Made by a program: the position numbers and the translations under genes
Notes under the pieces: model-generated
What the model saw: the letters and a program-made list of their open reading frames with translations, nothing else
Database searches by the model: none
Told to the model about the DNA's origin: nothing
Part shown: positions 1-6,442 of the stretch, one piece after another
Layout of the letters: each line of letters begins with the position of its first letter
Numbering within the stretch: position 1 is the stretch's first letter
Source: an uncultured Gaiellaceae bacterium
GTDB taxonomy: Bacteria; Actinomycetota; Thermoleophilia; Gaiellales; Gaiellaceae
Direction: 5' to 3'
DNA: 7,702 nucleotides
Assembly: GCA_955652075.1 (NCBI GenBank)
Contig: CATPAS010000368.1
Location: 1 to 7,702 of the forward strand

Positions 1-52
1 CCCGTAGTCCGCGCGCGCCGTTGCGCAACGCGCAGCGCACGCGGACTACGGG
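1..52. repeat. Near-perfect inverted repeat at the window edge (fold-back)
   Basis: Bases 1-13 are the exact reverse complement of 40-52. Past one mismatch (14/39) the arms pair again for four bases, and after a second mismatch (19/34) for one more, so 18 of 20 positions pair. The centre holds a separate 12-base palindrome, CGTTGCGCAACG (19-30). The right arm reads in frame with the coding region that follows, while the left arm puts a TAG stop (5-7) in that frame. This pattern suggests a fold-back chimera at a contig end rather than a functional hairpin, although a real stem-loop cannot be excluded. Confidence 0.7.
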
Positions 53-649
53 GACATCCTCGCTGCGGAGCGCTCCATCATCAGCGCGCGCTTCGGTGGT
101 TCCCGGCGCGCGTACCAGGCGGCGATCGCCGACGCTCGGACCAGTCTCTCGGTTGCGCGCAGCATCATCGGCGACGAGCTGAGGCGCGCGCGGATCCAGA
201 GCACGTTCCACGTGCCCGGCCCGAGCGCACGGCAGATCGCTGACTTCCAGAACACCTACGGCGACTTGCAAGCGCGTCTCGTGCAGGCCAAGTCCGGCGC
301 ACCGTGGTTGGGCGGCCGGCGCCTGGGGTATGCGGTCGAGTCGGCTGCTCCGCCGGGCCTGATGACCCTCCTCTCCGGCCGGTGGGCCGCGATCTGGTCA
401 CCGCTCGGCACCGTGCGGGTGCGACCGCTCGGCCCGCCGCTCCCGCTCGGGACGCTTCCGCTCGGCAACGCGAGGGAGGCGATCCGCGCGGCACTCATCG
501 CGCAAGCGCAGGAAGATCGCTATCCCACCTGGCTTACGTCCGCGCAGCAGGCCGCGTTCCCGGAAGCCATCTGCTGGCGCGACCTGATGCCGGAGCAGGG
601 CGAGGTCGACCTCACGAATTACCTTCCCTTCCTGGCTCTGACGAGCTAA
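8..649 (+). CDS. 5'-partial protein, possible SurA/parvulin-like foldase
   Basis: The frame is open from the TAG at 5-7 to the TAA at 647-649, giving 213 residues. There is no usable start codon before GTG 212, yet the 68 residues before it look like protein, so the gene is probably truncated at the window edge and 212 is not its real start. Residues about 16-75 are helical and charged (FGGSRRAYQAAI, then IIGDELRRARI), resembling the SurA N-terminal chaperone fold. A PSARQIADFQNTYGD stretch and a WLGGRRLGYAVE stretch follow where foldases have their linker and PPIase-like part. The C-terminus (CWRDLMP ... VDLTNYLPFL) is distinctive but I cannot name its family. No signal peptide is visible because the N-terminus is missing. 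The fold assignment is inference from pattern; that the region codes is much surer. Confidence 0.6.
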   Translation, partial: SARAVAQRAAHADYGDILAAERSIISARFGGSRRAYQAAIADARTSLSVARSIIGDELRRARIQSTFHVPGPSARQIADFQNTYGDLQARLVQAKSGAPWLGGRRLGYAVESAAPPGLMTLLSGRWAAIWSPLGTVRVRPLGPPLPLGTLPLGNAREAIRAALIAQAQEDRYPTWLTSAQQAAFPEAICWRDLMPEQGEVDLTNYLPFLALTS

Positions 650-730
650 CGCCGCACGCGTAAGGCGAGCTCCTTCGCAATCGACGCACGACATCGGATC
701 TGGGTACGGTGGCGTCTGAGGACAACGAGG

Positions 731-1201
731 TTGGCATGGCCTTCTACAGCTAGCGCGGCGCCACCACGTCACTCTCGACCGTTCGTGGCCCTGTTCCTCG
801 CGACGCTCGTCATCTGTCCGCTCGCCGCCTTGAACCCCTGGCCGTTTACCAACTGGGAGCTGTTCAGCCGCCTTCGCACGGATCAGCAGACCGGCTGGGA
901 AGCCGTTGCGGTCGACGGGTCCGGTCACGGGCGTGCCTACCCGATTGCCTCGGTTCCGCCCGGTTACCGGGACTTCGGGTCCATCATGGCCGGCTTCTCC
1001 GAGCGCCCGTCAGTCGAGCAGGACAAGATCTGCGTCGCCTGGCTTCGCGGCGCAATTGAGCAATTCGGATCGGGCACGCGGCTGTTGAGGATCTATCACC
1101 TGAAGTGGCTGCTGTCCGATCGCCAGGGCAGCCGAGCCGCCCCGCCACACCGCACCCTGGCCTGGATCTGCAGCGCAAAAGGTGCGCGTGAGACGGGCTG
1201 A
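731..1201 (+). CDS. Small single-pass membrane-anchored protein, HTTM partner
   Basis: Encodes 156 residues from TTG 731. One hydrophobic segment (about residues 17-35) is followed by NPWPFTNWELFSRLRTD and a soluble domain of about 110 residues with cysteines at 101 and 147, so the bulk should lie outside the cell, anchored at the N-terminus. I know no function for it. It ends inside the start of the HTTM gene, overlapping GTG 1188 by 14 bases, so the two are almost certainly translated together. The start is uncertain: GAGG (727-730) abuts TTG 731 with no spacing, whereas ATG 736 is well spaced but runs into TAG after five codons. GTG 785 would remove the basic residues before the membrane segment. 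The frame is open upstream to the stop at 647-649. Confidence 0.65.
   Translation: MAWPSTASAAPPRHSRPFVALFLATLVICPLAALNPWPFTNWELFSRLRTDQQTGWEAVAVDGSGHGRAYPIASVPPGYRDFGSIMAGFSERPSVEQDKICVAWLRGAIEQFGSGTRLLRIYHLKWLLSDRQGSRAAPPHRTLAWICSAKGARETG
1177..1182 (+). promoter_or_regulatory. Ribosome binding site deciding the HTTM start
   Basis: AAAAGG lies five bases before GTG 1188. The alternative GTG at 1182 overlaps this site and has no purine-rich stretch at a useful distance, so 1188 is preferred. The site lies inside the 3' end of the upstream gene, which fits translational coupling. Confidence 0.45.
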
Positions 1202-2201
1202 GAATCTCCTACGTCGCGCCGACGGCTGGGTGTTCGCACGGGAGGACGCGCGGCGCCTGGCTGCGGTTCGGATTGGTCTGTGCGGCTTGCTGGCGCTGCG
1301 CCTGGCGACCACCGACTACGGCTTCGTCGCCGGTCAGCGGGCGGCGCGCGTTCAGCCGCTCTCCTACCTGAACCTGTTCGAACGGGTGTCCTCGCCGGAG
1401 GTCGTCACCACGCTTCAGGTGTGCGGCATTGTCGCGGCCTTGCTGGCGGCGGCCGGGCTGGCACTTAGGGCGAGCCTGCCTCTGGCAGTCGCCTGCTCCC
1501 TCGCCCTCAACGGAATGTTCCAGACCACCTTGCCCGTGCGGTTCTACAACGACGTCGTGCTGACGCTCTGCCTGTTGGTGCTCATCGCCTGCGGCGCCGC
1601 CGCGAGTGAGGCTTGGAGCCTTGGCGAGCCAGCACGGCAAGCGTTTCGCAGGGTCCGAGGGCTGGCGCCGAAGGCTTCGCTCGCCCCTCATCCGACGTCC
1701 AGGAGCGAGCGCTACGGATGGCCGATTCGCACTGCGATGATCGCGATCGCGCTCGCCTATTTCTTCGTCGGATTTCAAAAGTGGCGTTACTCGGGGCTCT
1801 CCTGGGTGACCGGCGACAACCTCCGCTGGATCCTCTACGCCTCGAGCGACGGCCAAGCGCACCCGAACGGGCTGGCGTTGTTTGTCGCCGATCGGCCGTT
1901 GCTCGCGCACGTGTTCGCGGCGGGATCGTTGCTGCTCGAGACCTTGTTCCCGCTGGTTCTGTTCATTCCCAGGCTGCGCTGGCTCTTCATCCCGGGCGTG
2001 GTTGCGATGCACGTCGGGATCCGCCTCGCGATCGGACTCGACTACTCGGCGCAATGGCTTACGGTATTGATCGTGTTCGTCAACTGGCCCGTCGTTGTGG
2101 CCTGGGCTCGGCGCGCGGTGGTGAGCGTCCCGGCGCCGCGCGACGCTCCCGAGGCCCGGCTGCTCCGCATCGACGCAGGTCGCGAGCTACGACGAGGTTG
2201 A
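1188..2201 (+). CDS. HTTM-domain multi-pass membrane protein
   Basis: A 337-residue integral membrane protein with about eight hydrophobic segments (roughly 25-40, 74-94, 97-115, 122-141, 182-196, 233-260, 266-280 and 288-306). The segment AYFFVGFQKW, then YSGLSWVTGDNLRW, then a TM pair around LLLETLFPLVLF and GVVAMHVGIRLAIGL, is the pattern of the HTTM domain, the membrane part shared with vitamin-K-dependent gamma-carboxylase. In human GGCX this region carries the catalytic lysine. Here Lys198 in FQKW sits in a comparable place, but the match is by eye only. There is no lumenal C-terminal domain, so carboxylase activity is not implied; many bacterial HTTM proteins have no known function. 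The start overlaps the small upstream gene and the stop lies 28 bases before the next gene, so all three are probably one operon. The start could also be GTG 1182. Confidence 0.8.
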   Translation: MRRAENLLRRADGWVFAREDARRLAAVRIGLCGLLALRLATTDYGFVAGQRAARVQPLSYLNLFERVSSPEVVTTLQVCGIVAALLAAAGLALRASLPLAVACSLALNGMFQTTLPVRFYNDVVLTLCLLVLIACGAAASEAWSLGEPARQAFRRVRGLAPKASLAPHPTSRSERYGWPIRTAMIAIALAYFFVGFQKWRYSGLSWVTGDNLRWILYASSDGQAHPNGLALFVADRPLLAHVFAAGSLLLETLFPLVLFIPRLRWLFIPGVVAMHVGIRLAIGLDYSAQWLTVLIVFVNWPVVVAWARRAVVSVPAPRDAPEARLLRIDAGRELRRG

Positions 2202-2229
2202 GCGCGGAAGATCGCGTTTGGTTTCGTAG

Positions 2230-3780
2230 ATGACAGAGAGCGGGTCGAACGGGACGTCCGTTCGCGCCACGTGGTCTCTCGGGCTCTTGGTCGGCGGGTA
2301 CCTCGCCATCGCCGTGGTTGCCGGAGCCGCGAGGTCCCCGCTGACTGTGCTGCTGCCCACCGGGGCCCAGCCTCCTTCGTGGGCGACCGCCCTCGCGAGA
2401 GCCGTGGCCTTGGACCGCGCCGGAAGGACCGGCTTGATCACCGGGTCGTGGATCCTCGTGGTGGTGGTGCTCGTCGCGTTCGCGCTCCTTCTAGGCGAGG
2501 CCTGGGCGAGCAGGGTCCGGCTCTCCGCCGTCCTCATCGCATCCGGGATCAGCTTGGCCATCGCGATTGCGGCGCCGCTACTTCTCTCACGCGACGTCTA
2601 CACATACGCGGCGTACGGACGGATCGAGGCCCTCTATCACCAGAACCCCTACGTCACAACGTTGTCGTCGTTCCCGCACGACCCGTTCGTGGCGGTGACA
2701 TCGGTGCAATGGCTGCACACGCACTCGCACTACGGGCCGCTGTTCACGCTCGCGAGCGCCGCGATCGCCCGGACGTGGACCGGGTCGGTGGGCTCGACGA
2801 TCCTCGCGTTCAAGCTCCTGGCCGGCGTTGCCGTCGCGGCCGCGACCGCTTTCGCCGCGCTAACCGCAGTGCGGACGCGACCAGACCGGGCGCCGCTCGC
2901 CGCAGCGCTCATCGGACTCAACCCGGTGATCGTTGTGCACACGGTGGGCGGCGGCCATGTCGACGCGCTGATCGCCGCTCCGCTGGCAGGTGCTCTGGCG
3001 ATTGCCGTGACACGTCCGCGCGCCGCATCGGTCCGAGCGATTGCCGTCACAGTGCTGCTGACGGTGGCATGTCTCGTCAAGGTGGTGATCGCGCCGGCGC
3101 TCGCTTTGTGGATGTGGTGGATCGTTCACACGGACCGCCGGGACCACCGCGCACGGGCCCTCATCGCGCACGTGGCCGTTATCGCGGGATCGACGCTCGC
3201 GTCGGTCACGCCGTTCGTGGCGGGGTGGCACACGCTCGCGCCGTTCGCGACCCTGGGCGGGGTGGAGGCGTGGGCCAGCCCGTCGCATCTCGTTGGGCGC
3301 GCAGCACAGACGATCGCCGGCTCGTTCGGCGGATCGAGTGCCGGGGCAGACGCAGCCCGAGGCGTCGAGGCCGCGTTCCTTGTGCTCTTCGTCGTCCTCG
3401 TGTTGCGCTTGGCCCGCCGGGCCCGCGACTCCGACTCGGCTCCCGCCGACGTCTGGGGGGTCGCGCTGTTGCTCCTCGCGTTGTCGCTGCCGTATCTCCT
3501 TCCCTGGTACGCGGCGTGGTTCGCCGCATTCCTCGGGCTTCTCGCGGACCAGGCGCTCCTTGTAGCGGGCGCGCTCGTGAGCGGCGTCCTCGCTCTCACG
3601 CTGATCCCCGCAGACCCCTTCTACGGATTAACCACGCCCGCCGTAATGAACGGGGTCCACTACGGAGCTGCATCGGTGCTCCTTGTCATTCTCGTGGTCG
3701 TAGCGTCTCGGGTCCTCGGCAACAGTCATCGTGCGGAACTGCTCTCGCGAGCGTCACGGATTGATGCCGCCGCTTCATAG
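2230..3780 (+). CDS. Polyprenol-phosphomannose-dependent mannosyltransferase-like GT-C
   Basis: A 516-residue polytopic protein with 11 or more hydrophobic segments. Its landmarks fit the MptA/MptB alpha-1,6-mannosyltransferase group of GT-C enzymes: SRDVYTYAAYGR (120-131) with an acidic residue in the first outer loop (Asp122, likely catalytic by analogy), NPY (139-141), HYGP (167-170), GLNPVIV (229-235), GGGHVDAL (240-247), a membrane lysine (284) and PYLLPWY (421-427). Such enzymes move mannose from a polyprenyl-phosphate donor to a growing glycan on the outer face of the membrane. In mycobacteria and corynebacteria that glycan is lipomannan; the acceptor here is unknown. ATG 2230 is the first possible start, because TAG lies directly before it, and no clear Shine-Dalgarno is present, which fits coupling to the upstream gene 28 bases away. 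The family is fairly sure; sugar and acceptor are inference. Confidence 0.82.
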   Translation: MTESGSNGTSVRATWSLGLLVGGYLAIAVVAGAARSPLTVLLPTGAQPPSWATALARAVALDRAGRTGLITGSWILVVVVLVAFALLLGEAWASRVRLSAVLIASGISLAIAIAAPLLLSRDVYTYAAYGRIEALYHQNPYVTTLSSFPHDPFVAVTSVQWLHTHSHYGPLFTLASAAIARTWTGSVGSTILAFKLLAGVAVAAATAFAALTAVRTRPDRAPLAAALIGLNPVIVVHTVGGGHVDALIAAPLAGALAIAVTRPRAASVRAIAVTVLLTVACLVKVVIAPALALWMWWIVHTDRRDHRARALIAHVAVIAGSTLASVTPFVAGWHTLAPFATLGGVEAWASPSHLVGRAAQTIAGSFGGSSAGADAARGVEAAFLVLFVVLVLRLARRARDSDSAPADVWGVALLLLALSLPYLLPWYAAWFAAFLGLLADQALLVAGALVSGVLALTLIPADPFYGLTTPAVMNGVHYGAASVLLVILVVVASRVLGNSHRAELLSRASRIDAAAS

Positions 3781-3870
3781 GGTGAACCACAGATCGCGTC
3801 ACGCTCGTTCTACGTGCTCGCTCGGTTCAAGACAGCGAGTTGGTGCCGTCTTAGGGTCGACGAAACGACG

Positions 3871-3877
3871 AGAGGAG
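3871..3877 (+). promoter_or_regulatory. Ribosome binding site fixing the secreted-protein start
   Basis: AGAGGAG lies five bases before GTG 3883. This favours GTG 3883 over the in-frame ATG 3814, which would put 23 extra residues ahead of a clean signal peptide, and over GTG 3877, which overlaps the site itself. Confidence 0.7.
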
Positions 3878-3882
3878 TGTCC

Positions 3883-4386
3883 GTGCTCAGGCGAACTCTG
3901 GTGGTCGTGGTCGCGATCGCGGCCGCGGCACTCGCGACGACTGCTTCCGCGGGGAACGGGAACGGCGTCGTCGCGTCGGCAAGCGGTGGCTACGGCTTCA
4001 GTACTGGCGCCGTCGACGTCGGTCCGTTCACGTGGCATGTTCGGCTCCAAGCCGACGGCAGCGTGGAGGGCGGTTACGACTACACGCAAGTCAGCTTGAG
4101 CACCGGCGCTGCATTGACGGTGAAAGGCCCGCTCACGTGTGCGGTCATCATCGGAAACCACGTCTGGGTGGGCGGGATCATCGAGGACAGCTCGCGGGGC
4201 TCGCTGATCGGGCTGAACATGTGGTTCCAGGCGCAGGACAACGGCGAAGGCGCAAACGCTCCGCCTGATATGTCGACAACGATCGGCGCGGGTGGTCCCG
4301 GCACCGCACAGCAGTACTGCGACGATCATCCGCCGGCGCTCTTCCCGCACCTCATCGAGCGCGGGAACCTGCAAGTCAGGTCGTGA
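3883..4386 (+). CDS. Secreted protein of unnamed family with DNGEG signature
   Basis: Encodes 167 residues. An N-terminal signal peptide is clear: basic LRR, a hydrophobic core VVVVAIAAAALA and a TTASA cleavage motif predicting a cut after residue 23. The mature part looks rich in beta strands: a Gly/Ser-rich start, FTWHVRLQADGSVEGGYDY, then LTCAVIIGNHVWVGGII, then a DNGEGANAPPD loop, GTAQQYCDDHP and a final RGNLQVRS. The two cysteines of the mature chain (in LTCAV and QQYCDD) could form a disulfide. I recognise this arrangement as a common hypothetical family of soil bacteria, with no function known to me. It lies about 100 bases after the glycosyltransferase and could be read from its own promoter or by read-through; neither is clear. 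Its 3' end overlaps the convergent AraC-type gene by 11 bases. Confidence 0.75.
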   Translation: MLRRTLVVVVAIAAAALATTASAGNGNGVVASASGGYGFSTGAVDVGPFTWHVRLQADGSVEGGYDYTQVSLSTGAALTVKGPLTCAVIIGNHVWVGGIIEDSSRGSLIGLNMWFQAQDNGEGANAPPDMSTTIGAGGPGTAQQYCDDHPPALFPHLIERGNLQVRS

Positions 4387-5167
4387 CGACCTTGCGGTAG
4401 CGGCCTGGCGTGATTCCTGTTTGCTGCCGGAACGCCCGCGTGAAATGGCTCTGGTCGGCGAAACCGGCGCGAAGCGCGATCTCGGCGAGTGACGCTTCGT
4501 CCAGCGCAAGTTGCTCCGCGGCCCACTCGATTCTCAGCGCCCGTGCGTATTCGCCAACTGTCTGGCCGTATTCGCGTCTGAAGCAGCGCGCGAGGTGGGC
4601 CGGGTGTACGCCAACCGCAGCAGCGAGCTCGGTCAGCGAGCCCGGAACATCTGGCACACGTTCGTGGAGCAGGTCGCGCGCGCTACGCAGCCATGGCGCC
4701 CGCGTCGTACTCGCAGCGTCGCGACCTGCTGTGGCGATCAACTGCAGAACGAGCCCTTCGGCGGCGAGGCCCCAGCCCACGTCTCGGGTCTGGAGTTCGA
4801 CCGCAATGCGCCGACCGACCGCCGACACGGCAATGCCCCGCGCGTAGCGAAGCCGATTCACGAGGTACGCGAGCGCGGGCTCGCGTCCGCGAATAGCGAG
4901 GACACGCGTCGCCGAGGGCCCGAACGCGGTCGTGTGAACGGCGCCGGGCGGGAGCGTTACCACGCTGTCACGTGTGAGTGTGCACGCCTCACGAGTAAAC
5001 GTCTTCGCAAGCATGCCGTCGAGCACAATCGCGATGTAACCCTGATCGAACTCGAACGCGGGAATGTGGTGGCCAGCTGGGAACCTCATCAGCTCCACTT
5101 CCCACTCGCCGACAGCCGCGCGCGTTGCCTTCGCCCCTCCACGTTCGATCTCGACCTGGCTCGCCAT
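4376..5167 (-). CDS. AraC-family transcriptional regulator with cupin sensor
   Basis: Encodes 263 residues from ATG at 5167. The N-terminal third is a cupin-like ligand domain with a PxGxxH motif (LPPGAVH). The C-terminal third is an AraC/XylS DNA-binding domain: first helix-turn-helix LTELAAAVGVHPAHLARCF (about 179-197), then the family signature around LAEIALRAGFADQSHFTRAF (227-246), ending in GITPGRYR. It should be a cytoplasmic activator or repressor whose DNA binding responds to a small ligand; neither ligand nor targets can be read here. An upstream in-frame GTG at 5185 would add six residues. AAGGGG lies only one base before ATG 5167, closer than usual, so the exact start is open. The gene lies downstream of the diguanylate cyclase on the same strand, separated by a palindromic repeat, and converges with the secreted-protein gene. 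Confidence 0.88.
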   Translation of the reverse strand: MASQVEIERGGAKATRAAVGEWEVELMRFPAGHHIPAFEFDQGYIAIVLDGMLAKTFTREACTLTRDSVVTLPPGAVHTTAFGPSATRVLAIRGREPALAYLVNRLRYARGIAVSAVGRRIAVELQTRDVGWGLAAEGLVLQLIATAGRDAASTTRAPWLRSARDLLHERVPDVPGSLTELAAAVGVHPAHLARCFRREYGQTVGEYARALRIEWAAEQLALDEASLAEIALRAGFADQSHFTRAFRQQTGITPGRYRKVVTT

Positions 5168-5228
5168 GCCCCTTACGACGCGCACGGCGGCGTGCGGTTA
5201 GAGCGATCGCGCCGAACGAGCTACTGGT

Positions 5229-5275
5229 CCGGACTTCAGGACACGTCCTAGGGACTGTCCCTGGGACCTGTCCGG
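5229..5275. repeat. Palindromic GGAC/GTCC repeat element
   Basis: A compact element bounded by CCGGAC (5229-5234) and its reverse complement GTCCGG (5270-5275). Inside are three hairpin units in tandem: AGGAC-AC-GTCCT (5238-5249), AGGGAC-T-GTCCCT (5250-5262) and GGAC-CT-GTCC (5264-5273). It begins right after the TAA stop (5276-5278) of the diguanylate cyclase gene on the minus strand. A structure could stop transcription there, but no T-run follows on that strand, so a classic intrinsic terminator is not shown. The modular build suggests a dispersed intergenic repeat (REP-like); a single copy is seen in this window. Confidence 0.7.
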
Positions 5276-6442
5276 TTACGCGGGGCCGAGGCGCGGCGAG
5301 TTCGCCGACACGACGCGGCCCTTGCCTGCTTCCTTCGCGCGGTAGAGCGCGTCGTCCGCGCGCTGGAAGAACGCGACCGGATCGTCCTCCGCGCGCAACT
5401 CCGCGACTCCCGCGGAGAGGAAGAGCTTGCCGCCCTCGCCGAGCGGACGCGACGAGATCGCGTTCTGGATCCGGCGATACAGCTGGTCGGCGTCGTCGAG
5501 CGACGACTCCGGGAGGATGACCGCGAACTCGTCGCCGCCGACGCGGCACGCGATGTCCGCCGTCCGCACGACGTCGCGCACGCGTTCCGCGGCTTCCGCC
5601 AGCACCGTGTCTCCCGCCAGGTGGCCGATGCGGTCGTTGATCTCCTTGAAGTCGTCCAGGTCGAACACGATCAGGGACAGCTTGCGCTCGTACCGGTGCG
5701 CGCGAGAGCACTCGCGGGCCAGGGTCTCGTGGAAGTAGCGCCGGTTGTGCAGGCCGGTCAGCGCATCGAGGTCGGCGAGCTGGCGCGCCTCGCGGAAACG
5801 GCGCGCGTTTTCGATCGCGGGGCCGGCGCGTAGGGCAAGCGTCTCGAGCTGGCGCACCTCGTCGTCGGCGTACTCGTGCCCCTTCGTGCGCGTGAAGACG
5901 GTGAGATAGCCGAGCGTCGAGCTGTCGCCTGGAAGCGGGACCGCGAGGCCGGCATGAATGACGCCCTCGCCCGGGTTTGCCCCCCGTTCGAGCTCGGGAT
6001 AGGTGTACGACATCGTGATCGAGCGCGCGAGCCGTCCATCCGGCGGGCCGGTGATTGCGTGGCGCTCCGCCTCCTCGACGGACAGGCCGAGCGTCGCGAC
6101 GAGCGGCTTGCCGCCCTGGGAATCCGGCAGCATGACGAGCGCCGCTTCGGCGTCCTCGAGCGCCCCGGCTGCCTCGAGGGTCCGGGAGAGCACCTCGTCC
6201 AGGTCGATCGACCCGGCCAGCTCCCCGAAGATCCGGCTGCGGCGGCCCTCCTCCTCGGCCCGTTCGAGCGCCCCGGCCAGCTCGCGGCCGAGCTCGTCCA
6301 TCCGGGCATTCAGGCTCGCGACGACCTCCGCAACCCGTTCATCGGTCGAGTTGTCCGCGCGCCGGCGGACGATGAGCAGGGCCACCAGGAGCACTACGAG
6401 AGCGCCAAGGCCCACACTGATCCCGATCAGAATGGTGGTCAT
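5276..6442 (-). CDS. Membrane-anchored GAF-GGDEF diguanylate cyclase
   Basis: Encodes 388 residues. Order: one N-terminal membrane segment (about 3-25) followed by RRR, a charged coiled-coil-like linker (32-68), a GAF-like sensor (about 70-215), and a GGDEF domain (about 222-382). The catalytic domain carries DALTGLHNRRYF (226-237), the metal-binding FDLDDFKEIND (260-270) and an intact GGDEF at 302-306. RTAD at 293-296 matches the RxxD inhibitory site five residues before GGDEF, so feedback inhibition by c-di-GMP is expected. It should join two GTP into c-di-GMP at the inner membrane face under control of whatever the GAF domain binds. No EAL or HD-GYP domain is present. Start ATG 6442 has no clear Shine-Dalgarno and overlaps the stop of a small upstream frame as ATGA. 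It is divergent from the str operon. Confidence 0.93.
   Translation of the reverse strand: MTTILIGISVGLGALVVLLVALLIVRRRADNSTDERVAEVVASLNARMDELGRELAGALERAEEEGRRSRIFGELAGSIDLDEVLSRTLEAAGALEDAEAALVMLPDSQGGKPLVATLGLSVEEAERHAITGPPDGRLARSITMSYTYPELERGANPGEGVIHAGLAVPLPGDSSTLGYLTVFTRTKGHEYADDEVRQLETLALRAGPAIENARRFREARQLADLDALTGLHNRRYFHETLARECSRAHRYERKLSLIVFDLDDFKEINDRIGHLAGDTVLAEAAERVRDVVRTADIACRVGGDEFAVILPESSLDDADQLYRRIQNAISSRPLGEGGKLFLSAGVAELRAEDDPVAFFQRADDALYRAKEAGKGRVVSANSPRLGPA

Noticed and set aside
1209..2054. Minus-strand frame of 281 codons opposite the HTTM gene
   Set aside because: Low-complexity, Arg/Gln-rich translation with no motif, opposite a gene with clear membrane segments; a GC-driven antisense shadow.
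2271..3764. Long plus-strand frame of about 497 codons in a second frame
   Set aside because: It lies wholly inside the glycosyltransferase gene, is extremely Arg/Gly/Pro-rich and has no membrane or domain pattern; it is a shadow of the real frame in GC-rich DNA.
3817..3839. CTCGCT/AGCGAG inverted repeat as a terminator after the glycosyltransferase gene
   Set aside because: Only six pairs with an 11-base loop and no following T-run; such symmetry is common by chance in this composition.
3814..3882. Upstream ATG extension of the secreted protein
   Set aside because: It would bury a clean signal peptide behind 23 residues, and AGAGGAG is correctly placed for GTG 3883.
4511..5251. Plus-strand frame of 246 codons opposite the AraC-type gene
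   Set aside because: Arg-rich, no domain pattern, and the opposite strand has an unambiguous AraC signature.
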